58,251 bases of DNA from Phoronis australis (Eukaryota; Phoronida; Phoronidae): the NCBI GenBank assembly GCA_002633005.1, contig NMRA01000122.1, positions 854,518 to 912,768 on the forward strand, in the 5' to 3' direction. The position numbers and the translations under genes were made by a program. Below are positions 21,794 through 33,720 of the stretch, piece by piece (the first letter of the stretch is position 1; the number at the start of each line of letters is the position of its first letter). The notes beneath the pieces were generated by a model. It was not told where the DNA came from, searched no databases, and saw nothing but the letters and a program-made list of their open reading frames with translations.

Positions 21794-22450
21794 GTGAGTT
21801 TGTTATTGCTTGAGACAATGCTCAACAAACAAAGTTCTTGAGCCTGGCCTCAATCAAGTATCATTTGTTACATGTTTTCTTTCCGTGCCCGTAAATCGTC
21901 TCTCGTTTGAGATAGCATCTAATTGGCACCATGTACTAATTTTATAACAGTAACTGTACCTAAATCAAAAGGTATTTTATCTAAAGGTCAGCTTATAGCA
22001 GCTTTAACTGTAAAGTTGATGGGATTCAGAGGCATTTTTGTCACGCTGTGCCAAATGGAAAGTGACCCAGTGTTGGGCCCTTCTGCCTGCAATTGGAAAC
22101 GGTCAATTTAAAGCTGCATTTCGCAGTGTTCAGCACGCTAAAACGAAAATGGATTTAAACAGTTTTCTCGTAAAAAATCGTTCTCATAACAATTCTCATC
22201 GTATTGGGATTTTATTTTCCTTACCAAATGTTGTGTATGTAATACAAGAGATCATTCGTAGAACATATGTTTATTACATCGCTAACACCAAACTACTGCA
22301 ACACACGTGTACAGGCTAATAGTATATAAACTGTCAGATGGTCGCCAGGTGGCGTTGTCACTGCTCTACTGTAAACATAACATAACACCAACAAAAGCAT
22401 CAAAGCCATCAGCGACTCAAGAAGACACCATAGTTTATTGGGGTCAGTAC
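21794..22450 (+). repeat. Segment homologous to 5735-6180
   Basis: Same landmarks as the ATP-grasp intron segment, in the same orientation and also followed by ATP-grasp coding homology. This places the pseudogene at 23361 within a duplicated ATP-grasp locus. Confidence 0.6.
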
Positions 22451-22454
22451 GAAT

Positions 22455-23358
22455 TAAACAAGAGCAACGCGGAGCGTTGAAATGCGCCCACGAATGCATC
22501 GCAAATGGTGTGCATATAGGGTTGCTTATTTGTGTCATAAAAATGGCCACTAGATGGTGCAAAACATACAATCTGTCCGAAAATGGGAACATGTCATTGC
22601 TTCTTTAATAGAAAGCTAAACACCAAATTTCATAGAAATCGGTCTTGGAACTTCAGAAAATCAAAGGAAAACAGAATAAAATGAAATTGCCACTGGGGGG
22701 CTCAGTGTTCATTGGACCGCCTGAAAGTCGTCATTGTCTGTTGTTAGCTTCATATAAATAAACTTACAAAATTTTATAAAGATCCTGCAATGGGCTTAGG
22801 AGAGGCAGCTACGGGCACAAAACAAAACAAAACAAAACAAAACTACCTCTAGGAAGCGACAGAGTAGTCAAAGTCGTCATCATCAACCGTCCTCTTCACA
22901 CTGAAAAAATAAACGCCAATTTTCGAAACCATCCTTAGAATGATTTGGTTTATAGAGAGGTAGACGCCAAAAAACAGACTCGAAAAGGGGAAAAATGGCC
23001 ACTAGGTGGTGCAAAGTACTTTGATTCCATCATCACACCAATAGATGTCCGTATTGAAAATTTTTAATATGAAAATCTATTGAAGACCTTTGAAGATACC
23101 AGAGGCAAACGTAAAAACTAAAATTGCCAACTGAGTACAAGTGGTCAAATCCATCCCAAAATCATCGTCGTCTGTTGTCAACATCATATAAACACACTTG
23201 TTAAATTTAATAAAGATCCTGCTTACGGTTTAGGAGATACAACCATGGGCGCAAAAAAGAAACTGCCACTAGGAAGGCGCCACAGTTGTCGAAGTCATCG
23301 TAAAATCATCGTTAGCGATCCACTTCATAGTAAAAACATACATGCCAGTTTTCACAAT
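22455..23358 (-). mobile_element. Hairpin-ended repeat family, copy 2 (inverted)
   Basis: It begins with ACAAGAGCAACGCGGAGCG, whose CAACGC-GGA-GCGTTG core is a perfect 6-bp hairpin. ATGCGCCCAC follows, the complement of the end at 44588-44612. The internal phrases TGGCCACTAGATGGTGCAAA and AATGGCCACTAGGTGGTG identify the family. It abuts the truncated ATP-grasp pseudogene exon and probably removed its first half. An AAAAC repeat lies at 22818-22845. Confidence 0.7.
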
Positions 23359-23360
23359 CA

Positions 23361-24656
23361 CGGAAGTGGCGCTGTTGGCTGCAAGATTCAGTACAATACA
23401 TCTTGTTGCTTCAAATACTTTGAAGAATTGTCCTTTGGAATAGCTCATGGGACAACAGCATGTGAAAAACTGGCGTATTCTCAAGCGGTAAGACTTGATA
23501 ATTTGACACCACAGACAGCGATAAAGGTAGATTAGTAATTCTTGGCATCATCAAAATTTAACGTATATCCTAACCTAAAATGCTGTTCACGGACGTTAAA
23601 TTTAAGTGAAACAGGGAAAATACTACGCACAACGCCTAAACATTGCAAAAGCACTAACGCGTCTTTTGTTTGATCCAATTTCTAATTCTGGTGTGGAAGA
23701 CAGGACGAATTCATGGGAACGAAAGGCAAACTTTCGTGGGGCATTTGCACATTTATTATTTCCACGCGTATTTTCTATGGCCTGTGATTGTCTCAGGGTT
23801 TTGCAAATTACAAGTCGATATGTTAATGCCTGTTGACAAGAGAGGATTGCAATAAGAACGACCCAAACCCCTAGCAAACCTAACGGCGATAATAAAGTCC
23901 TCCTTTGAAACACGTTATTTAGTACGGAAGAGGATCAAGAGTTGGGCAATATTAAGATGAATATTGAAAAAAGTTGTTTGCACGCATCTTAAACTATTTA
24001 CCTACTTTGGAGACACTTCGATCTCTCAATCATCGGCAATTACGACCTAAACGAGCAATGGTTTTATTTTATCAGGTGACTGTCATGGAGTATCTGCAAG
24101 GTGTTAAATATGAAATGGACGTGATTTCAAGAGGATAGTTGGTTGGCAGTTCGATTTTGGAGAGGGCCCAGCTCCTCTTTCGAAATTTTGGTACACTTCG
24201 TTCTTCCGGGTGGCAATTCGGAAAAGTTACAGAGAGAAATAATTGAAGCAGCCCACTAGTGCTGCTTAGCCGTCGGTTTTTACCAAGGGGTTTACAATGT
24301 AGAGTTCATCCGTGGCAAAGATGACACAGCAACGCCCAAGTTACTCGAAATTAATCCTCGCCCAGCAGGCGTGAGCGTGAGTGCGCTAGTGCAAACTGCG
24401 TACGGCTATGATACTCGGATCATACGTACGCTGCTTCGTTGTGGCGGTGAAACGTCCCTTGCTGACATGAAAATTGAACCGCAAACACACGTGGCTGCCT
24501 ATAACTTCGACTTATTCCAAAACAGAGAGACACTGAATACCTCGTTTGGTCACATGTTATCTAATGTTGTGGAGTACGGCGTAAGGATGCTAAATATAGG
24601 AGTGAAAACGGACGGTATTGATGTACGAAAACCCCGATTACCCCCGCTCGATTCTA
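23361..24656 (+). pseudogene. ATP-grasp ligase pseudogene, two exon remnants
   Basis: 23361-23487 matches the second half of the exon at 7924, including the GTAAGA donor. 24076-24656 matches most of the terminal exon after an intact TTATCAG acceptor. The intron between them is also homologous. Breaks include a 3-base loss before ISRG, a TAG at 24136-24138, further short deletions near 24165-24210 and a TAG at 24257-24259. The last part, with NPRPAGVSVSALVQ and FDLFQNRETLN, is still well preserved. Homology fades after 24656 before the normal stop. Confidence 0.85.
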
Positions 24657-26549
24657 GCAGCCGATTTCATAAAGGTGGTTTAACAAAACGAGGTTTAAGT
24701 CTAAATAGGGTCTTCCTAAATCTGGTCTAATTTTATACCTAACTTGCAATTCACCAACGTAGTTTAAAAGTGTGAAAGTCTGGTTTTGTTAGACCAGGGA
24801 GCTGGTATAGTAAAACCAGGCGTGCATTCAGTAGACGCTAGGACCTACGCTAGGACCTAGCTATAATCTAGTCACGTGTTCTCATTTAAAATACTCGGCA
24901 ACATCTCACGTAATCTCGCGAAGTCTTGCTTTTTAGCGAGGTCTTAGCGTGCTTTAACTGCGAATTTCTTGAGAATTCGCAGGAGCAGGACACCGTGAAT
25001 GGTATTATAAGAAAGAACAATTGCTCATACTTTGTTGAACCCCTGTTTTGTGTAAATATATTGAGTTATGTGTTTGATATGGACGGCTGAGTCGAAGTAT
25101 CCGTGGAATTTCTAGTCCCGAGTGTCATACCTTGCAGTGATTATATGCAGCGTATTGGGGACGCGATCAGAAGCTGAGGATGCCTGTGAGGAGAATCATT
25201 GGGAAAAAGGTCTAAAAGCTTTTCTCATTAGGAAAAATGTAATGTCTGTGCACAACACACGTACACACATTGAAGTACATTCTCACGATTAGCCGCAACA
25301 TGATAAATGTCTAAATCTATTTCCGTGCCATTTTGGTGTTTATTTTTCGAAGCCAAAGGGGGGAAGACCCCTTCCCGACAACATTAAATGGGAGACCAAT
25401 GGAGTTGGAACTCAGAAGAATCAGAAGATGTTGCCTTCAGTCAAACCCGTAGCGCTTACGACGACGACGCCCTGCTCGATCAGTCGTATTCTGAGGAATC
25501 CGCAGGGCACCATCCAGCACGTACTGGGCTACACATAGGCGGATCCAAGGGGACAAGGGGTCCGGACCCCCTTTTCCCTGGATTTTAGTGATATCAAATC
25601 TATAATTTTCAAATTGTTGACTTGGTCCTCCCTTTTAAGAAGTCCTTGACCGACATCCCCTCCCCTTAAAAATCGTGGATACACCCGTGCTACGTTTGAT
25701 CTTGTGTCGTCGTAAAACTGAATGTTGAAAGAAATCCATTTCGCTCTAAAACTGCGTCCGGTCGTAAATGCCCACCGCGGCATTATTCATTTGCACCTAT
25801 ATCATGCAAGTCTGTCATATCTAACAGTTAAACATAGGTCTGACCAAGTCTAAAGTTAAATCTGGTTNCAGTGCCTTCAACAATTTGCTTCTCAATATAA
25901 ATGAGCTTCCCAGGTTGTACACGTGCGTCTGTTGATGTTAATTTTGCTTTTAAGACTCGTTGTAATAGGTTAAATAGAAAAATCGCGCATACAGTTGTAC
26001 AAATTTACTTTACTATTTAGACAGATTTATAGCAACACTTAACATATCACTTTTGGCTATGGATATTCTCATGCTACGACCGGTAGGGTTCGCGTTAATC
26101 ACGGGCGGGCAGAGCCTGAAAGTGTAAAGCAATACGAGTTCCTGAATTGAAAGTTGACAGACAGGAAACAAAAAACACCGACCTATCCGTTTGAGAGACC
26201 ACAACCCCTAAGGAAAATCTCTGTTCACGAATCAAGACTGACGGACGACCTGTTTCCATTCATATGCAATGCCCTCGAAGATCTCTCCCGTTTCTTCACT
26301 GCAAGATGACATGTGGCGCGATTTTCCATTGAGAACACTCTTTTGGTATTCAGTATCTCTAAAAGGCGAGTTTATTGATCTGGATTGTGTAATGACGTGG
26401 TTACCTGGTTGTTGCACTTCGATTACTTGGTGTGCTCGTAGTTCATTGGAAAGCGCGATAACCCCTCCTGAGAAGTAATAGCATGACCCTTGAATGTTTC
26501 CCTCTGAGTGGGTCGGCCTGCTGTTTCAGATTGCGGCCATTTCCTTGAA
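24657..26549. other. Intergenic with a single n at 25868
   Basis: No clear gene. An ACGCTAGGACCT word is repeated at about 24836. A high-copy-looking repeat (GGCGGATCCAAGGGG and GGGTCCGGACCCCC) lies near 25540-25580. The n at 25868 has no evident repeat on either side. Confidence 0.4.
25388..25545 (+). CDS. Possible first exon of an unidentified gene
   Basis: An ATG in good context (ACATTAAATGG) opens a frame rich in acidic, Ser and polar codons (MGDQWSWNSEESEDVAFSQ, then YDDDALLDQSY). The composition is unlike the surrounding noise. The frame runs into the repeat at 25540, so the true exon would have to end before it. No donor is convincing and no homologue is recognised. Confidence 0.25.
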
Positions 26550-26917
26550 AGCGCGCACCGTGAGGAGATGATGTCTTTCCCGATACATGAAGGACGATAC
26601 AGGTGCGTAACTTCTGCCATTAATTACATTTTTGTCTTGCTGATTGCTGTTACAGTTCTCCACCTGTGGCAACTATTTGGTGTACAGGTAGTTGTAATAC
26701 GTATATGTTTTAAGTGTCTGCTGTATTTTACAGTAGTTGTACTTTGGGTTATACTCATACATTAGTGTTCGGGTCGTGATGACGCACATTTATTCAAATG
26801 GATATTCACTGAGAAGATTATGGCTTTAAGTGACAAACTGCTGTCCGTGTAAATACTCTGAATATACATTTGAATTATGTATTTCTGTAAGCAAAGCCTA
26901 GGATGTACAATAAGTGA

Positions 26918-26918
<1 letters not shown>

Positions 26919-26960
<42 letters not shown>

Positions 26961-26985
26961 GTTATTGTTATTGTTATTGTTATTA
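26919..26985 (+). repeat. ATT/GTT trinucleotide microsatellite
   Basis: About 14 ATT repeats followed by alternating GTT-ATT units. Confidence 0.95.
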
Positions 26986-28973
26986 AATGGATATATCTAT
27001 CCATCTATCAAATGTATTATCATTAGCTTGCACTAGACGTTTGTTACTTGACTTGCTGAATTTAACGCTCTTTCTAATCCCGACTAACAATTGTACTAAC
27101 ATACTAACTAGGGCCCTAACATGCGTCCCGCTTTATGGACTCCGGATCCTATCTGCCCCGGGTTTTTGTGTCCCGGTGTTTTGCGTAATAGTCCAGACGC
27201 TAAGCGGAGTGTGCAAGTTTTAGAAACACTTGCCATTTAGGCCCACATGACAGTTTTCAGGTTCTTTTCGATCCTGATTTAGGGCATACGTTCAACAAGT
27301 AATAAAGTAGCGTGTTATTTTTATGCATTCTCCTTAGTTGCATTGGATTCTGGTCGTTGTCAGATAAAGCAGTGCCCCCCTGGAATTTTGGAATGCATGC
27401 TCACTTCCTGAAAAAGCGCCTTTAGTTTTCGAGATTTCGGGTAGGTCGCAAACGGCGAACTTGGGTATGTTAATTTTCTTGGCTCATCGAGCACTGGCCA
27501 ATGACACATAGAACTCGGTGTGAAAAAAGCCATTGTCCCCCTGTAGAAATTGTCCGGCTTGCGTGTATGTGAATGACGCATCCGGCTAATCCACTGATTA
27601 ACGTGCCAGTACACCGGCATTCAAATACATGCAGCTAGGACATTCTCTGCAGGGGGACAATCACAGCTACCACACCAGGACACATAGAACTCTGTCCGAT
27701 GCATTGAAAACTGGTCATACCGAACCCGGAACACGTGCATATGTAGAATCCCGATATGCATAAAACGGGAACACATCAGGATGACCCCCAACATATGGAT
27801 CAGAACAATGGTTCCCGTGATCGATAACTGCCTTGGTAGATTTTTCAATTGATCTCGAACTGTCAACTTGAAAACAATATTTGATTGTCTGTAAATTTCA
27901 TTCCTGCACGTTTTTGTCTATTTGCACGCCATACCCATACATAAACGACCAGCTGCGACCCACGGATAACCAAGACGGAAGAAAGGTGGAAGACGAAAAT
28001 TAAGAAGATAATCTAACAGAGGGTTTATGTAATCTAACGTTGCTTGCGTGTCATGCTGTATTATTATAAATAGGGTACAGCTCGATACTCCAAAGGTTCA
28101 CAAAATCGAACTCTCATAATACCACAAATGAATAAAAAAGCATTACAAGGCCGAAGGTTCACAAATCCGACAGAAAGAAAAACTAGTTAGTTCGAAACTA
28201 GTCCGAAGGTCTATGATGCCAGAAACCAGCGATTCAAAGTCAACGACAGTCAAGCAGCAAAATTTTGGCGGCGATGAACCATACTTCGAACATTTTACTA
28301 CAGCAACTCGGTGAATCGCCCAATTTCATGTTCGGATCCCGTTTTGAGAGACACAGGCTCTTCGAAGAACTAGTTTCAAGCAGCCATGTGCAAATAAATC
28401 CCTGAACGTTTTGCTCAAAATCACTGTTCGGAACCTAGTGTCATGAAAGCTCAAATTTATAACCTTCGGTGGGTTTTCGTAATTGTGTGGATAAGTCTTC
28501 AGATTTATGGATTTTTAGACTTGCAAACCTTGCGACCAATGATACCTTAACTAAATATAAACTCTGTACAAATTCTTTCTCACTTGAAGTTTTCAGTTCA
28601 GGTCATATAAGGTTGATCACTTCTTATTGTGCAATTTTTAGCGACTTGGCAAGTCGTTGAACTTGTGGACTTTGGCTGACTAGTGTACCATTTACACACG
28701 GCACCTGACGTCGCGAGCAGTTACAGTGTACCAAAAGTGCAGAAGGACCACTAACACGAATGACACCAGGGCCAAAGATATGGTGCCGTTCAGCTGTAAA
28801 TCAGTATCCTGGCAGTTACCGGTTTTGACTACATGTGTGTACTCATTTGAGCCATCAAAACTTGATTCTTTTATTTAGAAAAGCGAAGTGAAAAATCTAC
28901 TTCAGGAATACGTCTTTATTCAAGTACACGGTTTCATAACTGGTTTCAGTGCAGTCTCTCAAAAATTGCGTTG

Positions 28974-29430
28974 TAGTCTAGACGCATTTCCTGAAAAGAG
29001 CCCTGTATAAGGTTCTAGAACCATTTTTATTAAAAGTTGGGAACAAGACTTTTTCACACAATCAAGGCATGGAAAATTCAACTAACCCTGTTCCCAAGCC
29101 GAATTTTGCATTTTTGACCTTCTAATTTGCATAAACAAAATGGCGGCCAAACTGTCAAGTTCAGGATGTATTTTTGTTATAGAAATCGCCATATACCATT
29201 TAAAATGATGAAATGTCTCACCTGTACACTTCTTGTAAATACTTGTTGAACAATACATCACTTATGAAAACTAAAAAAATGCAACTCTGAAAACTAATTA
29301 TGCAAATTAGGTGCCGCCATTACCATACAATGTAATTTGCGTCATAACTTTGTGTTCCTGCAGGCTAACTTGAACAATGAGGTGTTTATACTTATACTTT
29401 CATGGTCAACAAAAACGCTAAAGACATTTT
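28974..29430 (+). repeat. Left terminal inverted repeat of the Academ-like element
   Basis: Pairs with 32290-32748 at roughly 70-75% identity by eye. Best blocks are 28974-28990, 29085-29152 and 29290-29400. Confidence 0.75.
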
Positions 29431-29742
29431 TGGAGCAATTGATTTCATATCTATTGGGTTATAGATGTATACTTACAGAATGTGTAAAAAATAGTCTTTA
29501 ATCTGCAATGCTCGTCAAGCAAGGTGGCACTAGTTTGATGGAATATAGGACAAATGTTCACACTATCCCGTTATCTTCCATTCATAAAAAATCAATAGAG
29601 TTATTGTTATTGAAGACATTAGATTCTCAGTTTCATGAATAGTTTTCAGGCCTGCTGAACACAGTTTTAGCATTCAGTTTTTGGTACTTTTTAACATGCC
29701 TGAAGCCAGGCAAATCAAACTGTTTGCATACAAGGAATCTGA

Positions 29743-32205
29743 TCATGAATGTGCTGCTGGCATTTGCATAATGAAATGCATTGAAATCCAGATTTCTTGC
29801 ATTTTCATTGTCTGCTGTTGCGTTGTTTCTGGCATGTACACAATACCATCTCTAGGCAGCTGTCTGGGATAGAACTCTGTGTCATCAGTAAGGGATGCAA
29901 GCATAAGTTTGTGTGTCCCTCCCATATCAGAGGGTGCTGGGAGCTCAGGTATGGAACAATGATCATTTTGCCATACCTTGACCTGATACTGCACTGTCAT
30001 CAGATGGAAACGGCGGGCATTATGCGTTGGGGGAAGGACTTCTGGGTTTACGGGCTTGGAGAATAGCAAATGACGTGCTACATCATTACAGGTCTGTTCT
30101 GGTCGTGTTGTATATTTTGCAGACAAATACTTCTGAAGCCATCGTAATTTGCTCAGTGAGTTCATCAATGTAGGGGTTCTTAAGCAATCTGTGATGCTCT
30201 AAGAACACCTTCCATAATGATTGTTTCATGTGATTGGCAAAGTACGAGTTTGTGCCAAACCCAGTCACGGCATGAAAAGAGAGCAAGGATGTTGCTGAGT
30301 CTCGTAGTAGTTTGTTGAAAAGTGCTTCAATAGGTATATATCGTCATTTCTTTGATGTGCCTTACATCATACAGATATGCTCACATTGCATTTGTTGGAA
30401 GTGCGATACCAGAAGCAGTAGAACATCGGGTGTCCCTGGAAAACACGGCGGCCTGTGGACAGCATGCAGTACCAATCTTGCATCTGTTTCTTCATGTGTG
30501 GATTTCAGAGTCCTCAAATCAGTTATATCCTTAGATGATTTAATTTACTTCCATCTCATTTTTGAACCCTCCTGCAACCATAACCTCTTATCTTCAGGTG
30601 TCTACAAACATAGTTTCTCTGACAAGAAATGTGCTAGGTCTGCTTTATTCTCAGCCAGTGCCCGAAAATTTGACCAGTTTTGAGGAAGAAGTAGACAACG
30701 GCCTTCCAAAAATGATCACCTGATTTGCTGTGTTCCTTTACTGTGCAGTTTGCCTGTTGTGACCTTCATAGTTTCTTGTCTGTATCTGTCAAATACAATG
30801 TCAATTTTATGATATCGAAACCTGTGTTTAGCACTGTTTTCATGAATGAATCAGCCAGGTTCTCGAAGGTCATATCACCATCAAGCTTCCCAAGAGCTAC
30901 CAGCAATGCTTCGTCATCAAAAATGAGGCAAGCGGGCGTGTCATGAAGTTGAATTGTTTCAGGACAGTCGATGTGTTAACTAATAATACTTCGGCAAGTC
31001 CAAGATTTATCTCCAGTGCGCAATGTGCCACTCGTTTCTGTAAGAAAACATGGACTGGAAGAAGCTCGCGTTTGAGCACAGACGGCAAATCAACTGGCCT
31101 CATAAGTGACTCTTGGATTAGTGCTGTTGCTAGGTCTTTTGTTGCAAAGCTTTGTAGCAGCTAAGGCCTTGCGGACGAGAAGACCTTCAATCCATGGAAT
31201 GCGTAAAGAAGGGAACTCTCGACAGCTGCCACGTGGCTTCGTTATGAAACTATGTACTCCCACAGCAGCAAGTTTGTTCAGCTATATGAGATTTCAGATT
31301 AAATGAGAGTGTCCACCTCCATAGAGCTGACGAGGTTTTGGTATTACTGATGATGCCACCTCCGTTTTACCTGCCCCATTTACCCACTGGTCAGAATCTA
31401 GCTGACAGAACATATGAGATTACTTGACTACAAAATTTCCTGCTTGAAACTCTCACCAAACAGACTGTGGAAGCTGATGCATCTCGGATAAAAAGACCGC
31501 ACCACACTCGGGCATAATTTGGTGGGGCAGCATGAGAGTAAATGAATAGAGATACAGTTCCAAAATACCATCCCGTTGAGAGCATGTGTACTAACTTTAA
31601 CAATATAGGAACCATGTACGTGTACATGCCGAAATTCACATCATCAGAACTACTGTTGACAGAATGCCCAGGAGTTTCCTGAACTTATCCTAACTTAGAA
31701 ATGTTATCAACTACGGAATTTTCTGTGGATCATCATCTGCAGACATACCGGTAATACAAGCATGACAGTCACTTCTGCAATAAACGAGAGAAGGCTTGGC
31801 ACATGCAGAAGTTGCCACAGAGCTTGCAAAGACAGTTTGTGTGTCCTCATACTGTAGCTTTGCTGTACGACTTTCCACTGAGGACCAGTTCCATAGGCCT
31901 TGACCAAGTACTGCACTATCTATGCACACCTCAGCTATTCCGGAATCACTCATGTGATCTTCTATGGCCTTGATAAAGTTCATTGATACGTGAAGAACCA
32001 CTATACTAATATATTTTGGTATTCTGGGACCGACCACGTAAGCTCCATTAATCTGCAGCAGAGTGTTTGGTCGACTGTGAGGACGGTATGTTCCTGTCCA
32101 AAATGGGACGACATGGCCATGCATCTCTTTACAACAGTATTTAAAAGTCATGTTGTTATGTTTACAATACTTTAATGTCTTATCTAAATAATGAGATGTT
32201 CGCAA
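29743..32205 (-). pseudogene. Degenerate transposon protein of a multi-copy invertebrate family (XPG-nuclease-like motif)
   Basis: Reading right to left, the minus strand carries ordered motifs of one protein in shifting frames. They are EVCIDSAVLGQG (about 31932), RTHKLSLQALWQLL (about 31850), AAPPNYARVW (about 31535), DLATALIQESLMR (about 31136), FHAVTGFGTNSYFA with WKVFLEHHRLL (about 30275) and LPPTHNA (about 30033). I recognise this order from large uncharacterised proteins common in cnidarians and other invertebrates, where the fifth motif is HAFTGCDTTS in an XPG/FEN-like nuclease region. Stops and at least three frameshifts break the gene. The Cys and Asp of that motif are lost (GCD to GFG), so this copy is inactive. 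Family recall is from memory. Confidence 0.65.
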
Positions 32206-32289
32206 AAAAGCTTTGATGATTAATTATGATTTCTAATTTAATTTTCAGGCTTTATTAATGAGCATAAATTGTAACTTAATGAAGATGAA

Positions 32290-32748
32290 TAAAAAAGCTT
32301 CACATGTGTCATAATGATTTTTCTAGACCTTCAAAACATAGGTATAGACACTTCATTTGTAGTGTTTGCCTGCAAATTGATAAAGTTACACCGAAATTTG
32401 AATTTTTCGGTAATGGCGGAAGCTAATTAGCATAATTGGGGAATTTAATGATGTTCATTAATATGCTCTTAAATTTAAGTGATCTAAACACACATACTAT
32501 GTTTTTGTAGCAAAAATTTCCTATATTATTCGTCACATATTGTACTCCTGGTCCCACGAATGTACCTTATTTTGTTGGTTTGGCGGCCATTTTGTTTATG
32601 CAAATTAGATGGTCAAAAACTCAAAATCCAGCTTGGGAACAGGCATAATCAAAATCAGCACACCATAATTATGCTAAAAAGATAGAGGCATTTTTTAGTA
32701 AAAGTGGAGAACCTAACATGCACTTTTTCCAGAAATTCGTCTAGACTA
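32290..32748 (-). repeat. Right terminal inverted repeat of the Academ-like element
   Basis: Inverted partner of 28974-29430, ending CGTCTAGACTA at 32748 and followed by the TTG duplication. Confidence 0.75.
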
Positions 32749-33720
32749 TTGGTAATTGTATAACTGGGAGATCTTGTCAATATAAAATACACTATGGGCT
32801 CTCAGTTCGGGTCGCCTGTATTATATTCCTTCTCGGAAGTGAACTACATTTAGTCTTAATTGCTGTATTTTATTTGAGCGACTTTGTCATTTGTTAAATA
32901 GCTGCATGGCTTTGTTTATCATTAAAAGGATACCAAACTCGGTTTTGGCCTACTTACACATACTGAAACAAAATAATGCTTTGTAACTTATCGCCAACCC
33001 TCAAAAGTCTGGAGGAAATTTTGAAAACTTCTAACAAATTCTGCTAAACGGGCAAGCGTGACCTACGCTTTTAGCAAGTTACACAGCACCTTTGGAAAAG
33101 GCCACTCGTCAAGGACCACAACGTGCAATTTATGAGATAGGAAGTATAAGTTTTTTCAGTTGATTCCTGCTTTTATTTTAGAAGGTAGACACTAAAGATG
33201 CAAAGCAGGTGACAGAAAGTGGATTGGTTGACATCATCAATATAAGGTTTATCATCCTTACGGGACCATACAGGATCACGACGTCACGACGGCTTAGGCC
33301 TACAGTGCATCAAAAAGTTCCTGCAGTACCTCTAATACGACTGACAACAGAGTTGAAAAGTGTATTACCGTTCAAATTTTATGAGAAAAAAGCATTTAAA
33401 ATGTTTTACACTTCAGTTACAAGTTTGTTGGGGCATCGTTTTACTTTCCTAACCAAATTTCTTTCAATGTATACTTCACAATATGAAATACACTCACCTC
33501 GGCTCACGTATGTTAAATTTGTCCTCGAAGGTTAATTGGACTTTATTGTCAAGTATGCGATTTTAGCTAATTTTTTTAAAAAATTAAATATTTTAACTCC
33601 TTAAATGCTTATATTATCGGAAACTAGAAACCCAAGTAGAATTTGAAATTTCGGTTTTTACTTGTCTGATATTCATAATGAGTGCCTCACAAGAATATTT
33701 CCCTTAAATAAAATTTAGCG
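32749..33720. other. Sequence between the transposon and resumption of array landmarks
   Basis: Array landmarks reappear at about 33730. An open frame at 33209-33535 has no recognisable motif. This may be a diverged part of the unit or an older insertion. Confidence 0.4.

Larger units (their letters stand above)
16041..22450. repeat. Segmental duplication, copy A (Ly6 exons 2-3 and 3' flank)
   Basis: The sequence recurs at 51441-58251 with an initial offset of exactly 35400. By eye identity is about 98%, with scattered substitutions and small indels. Copy A has a 635-base gap where copy B has about 1.37 kb of sequence. Copy B lacks about 285 bases present here near 22030-22313. The left edge is abrupt, since the flanks of the two copies are unrelated. 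Confidence 0.92.
28974..32748 (-). mobile_element. DNA transposon with long terminal inverted repeats, Academ-like
   Basis: The ends read TAGTCTAGACGCATTTCCTG on the left and the inverted CGTCTAGACTA on the right. Both sides are flanked by TTG (28971-28973 and 32749-32751), a 3-bp target-site duplication. Inverted similarity extends about 450 bases inward (28974-29430 against 32290-32748), including CCTGTTCCCAAGC and TAATTTGCATAAACAAAATGG. The minus strand encodes one degenerate protein, annotated separately. Long inverted repeats, a 3-bp duplication and an XPG-nuclease-like motif together fit the Academ superfamily of DNA transposons. The inverted repeats and duplication are seen directly; the superfamily is inference. 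Confidence 0.7.

Noticed and set aside
33209-33535. Open frame of 108 codons beside the Academ-like element
   Set aside because: No motif is recognised, it begins within low-complexity context and is not repeated in other array units.
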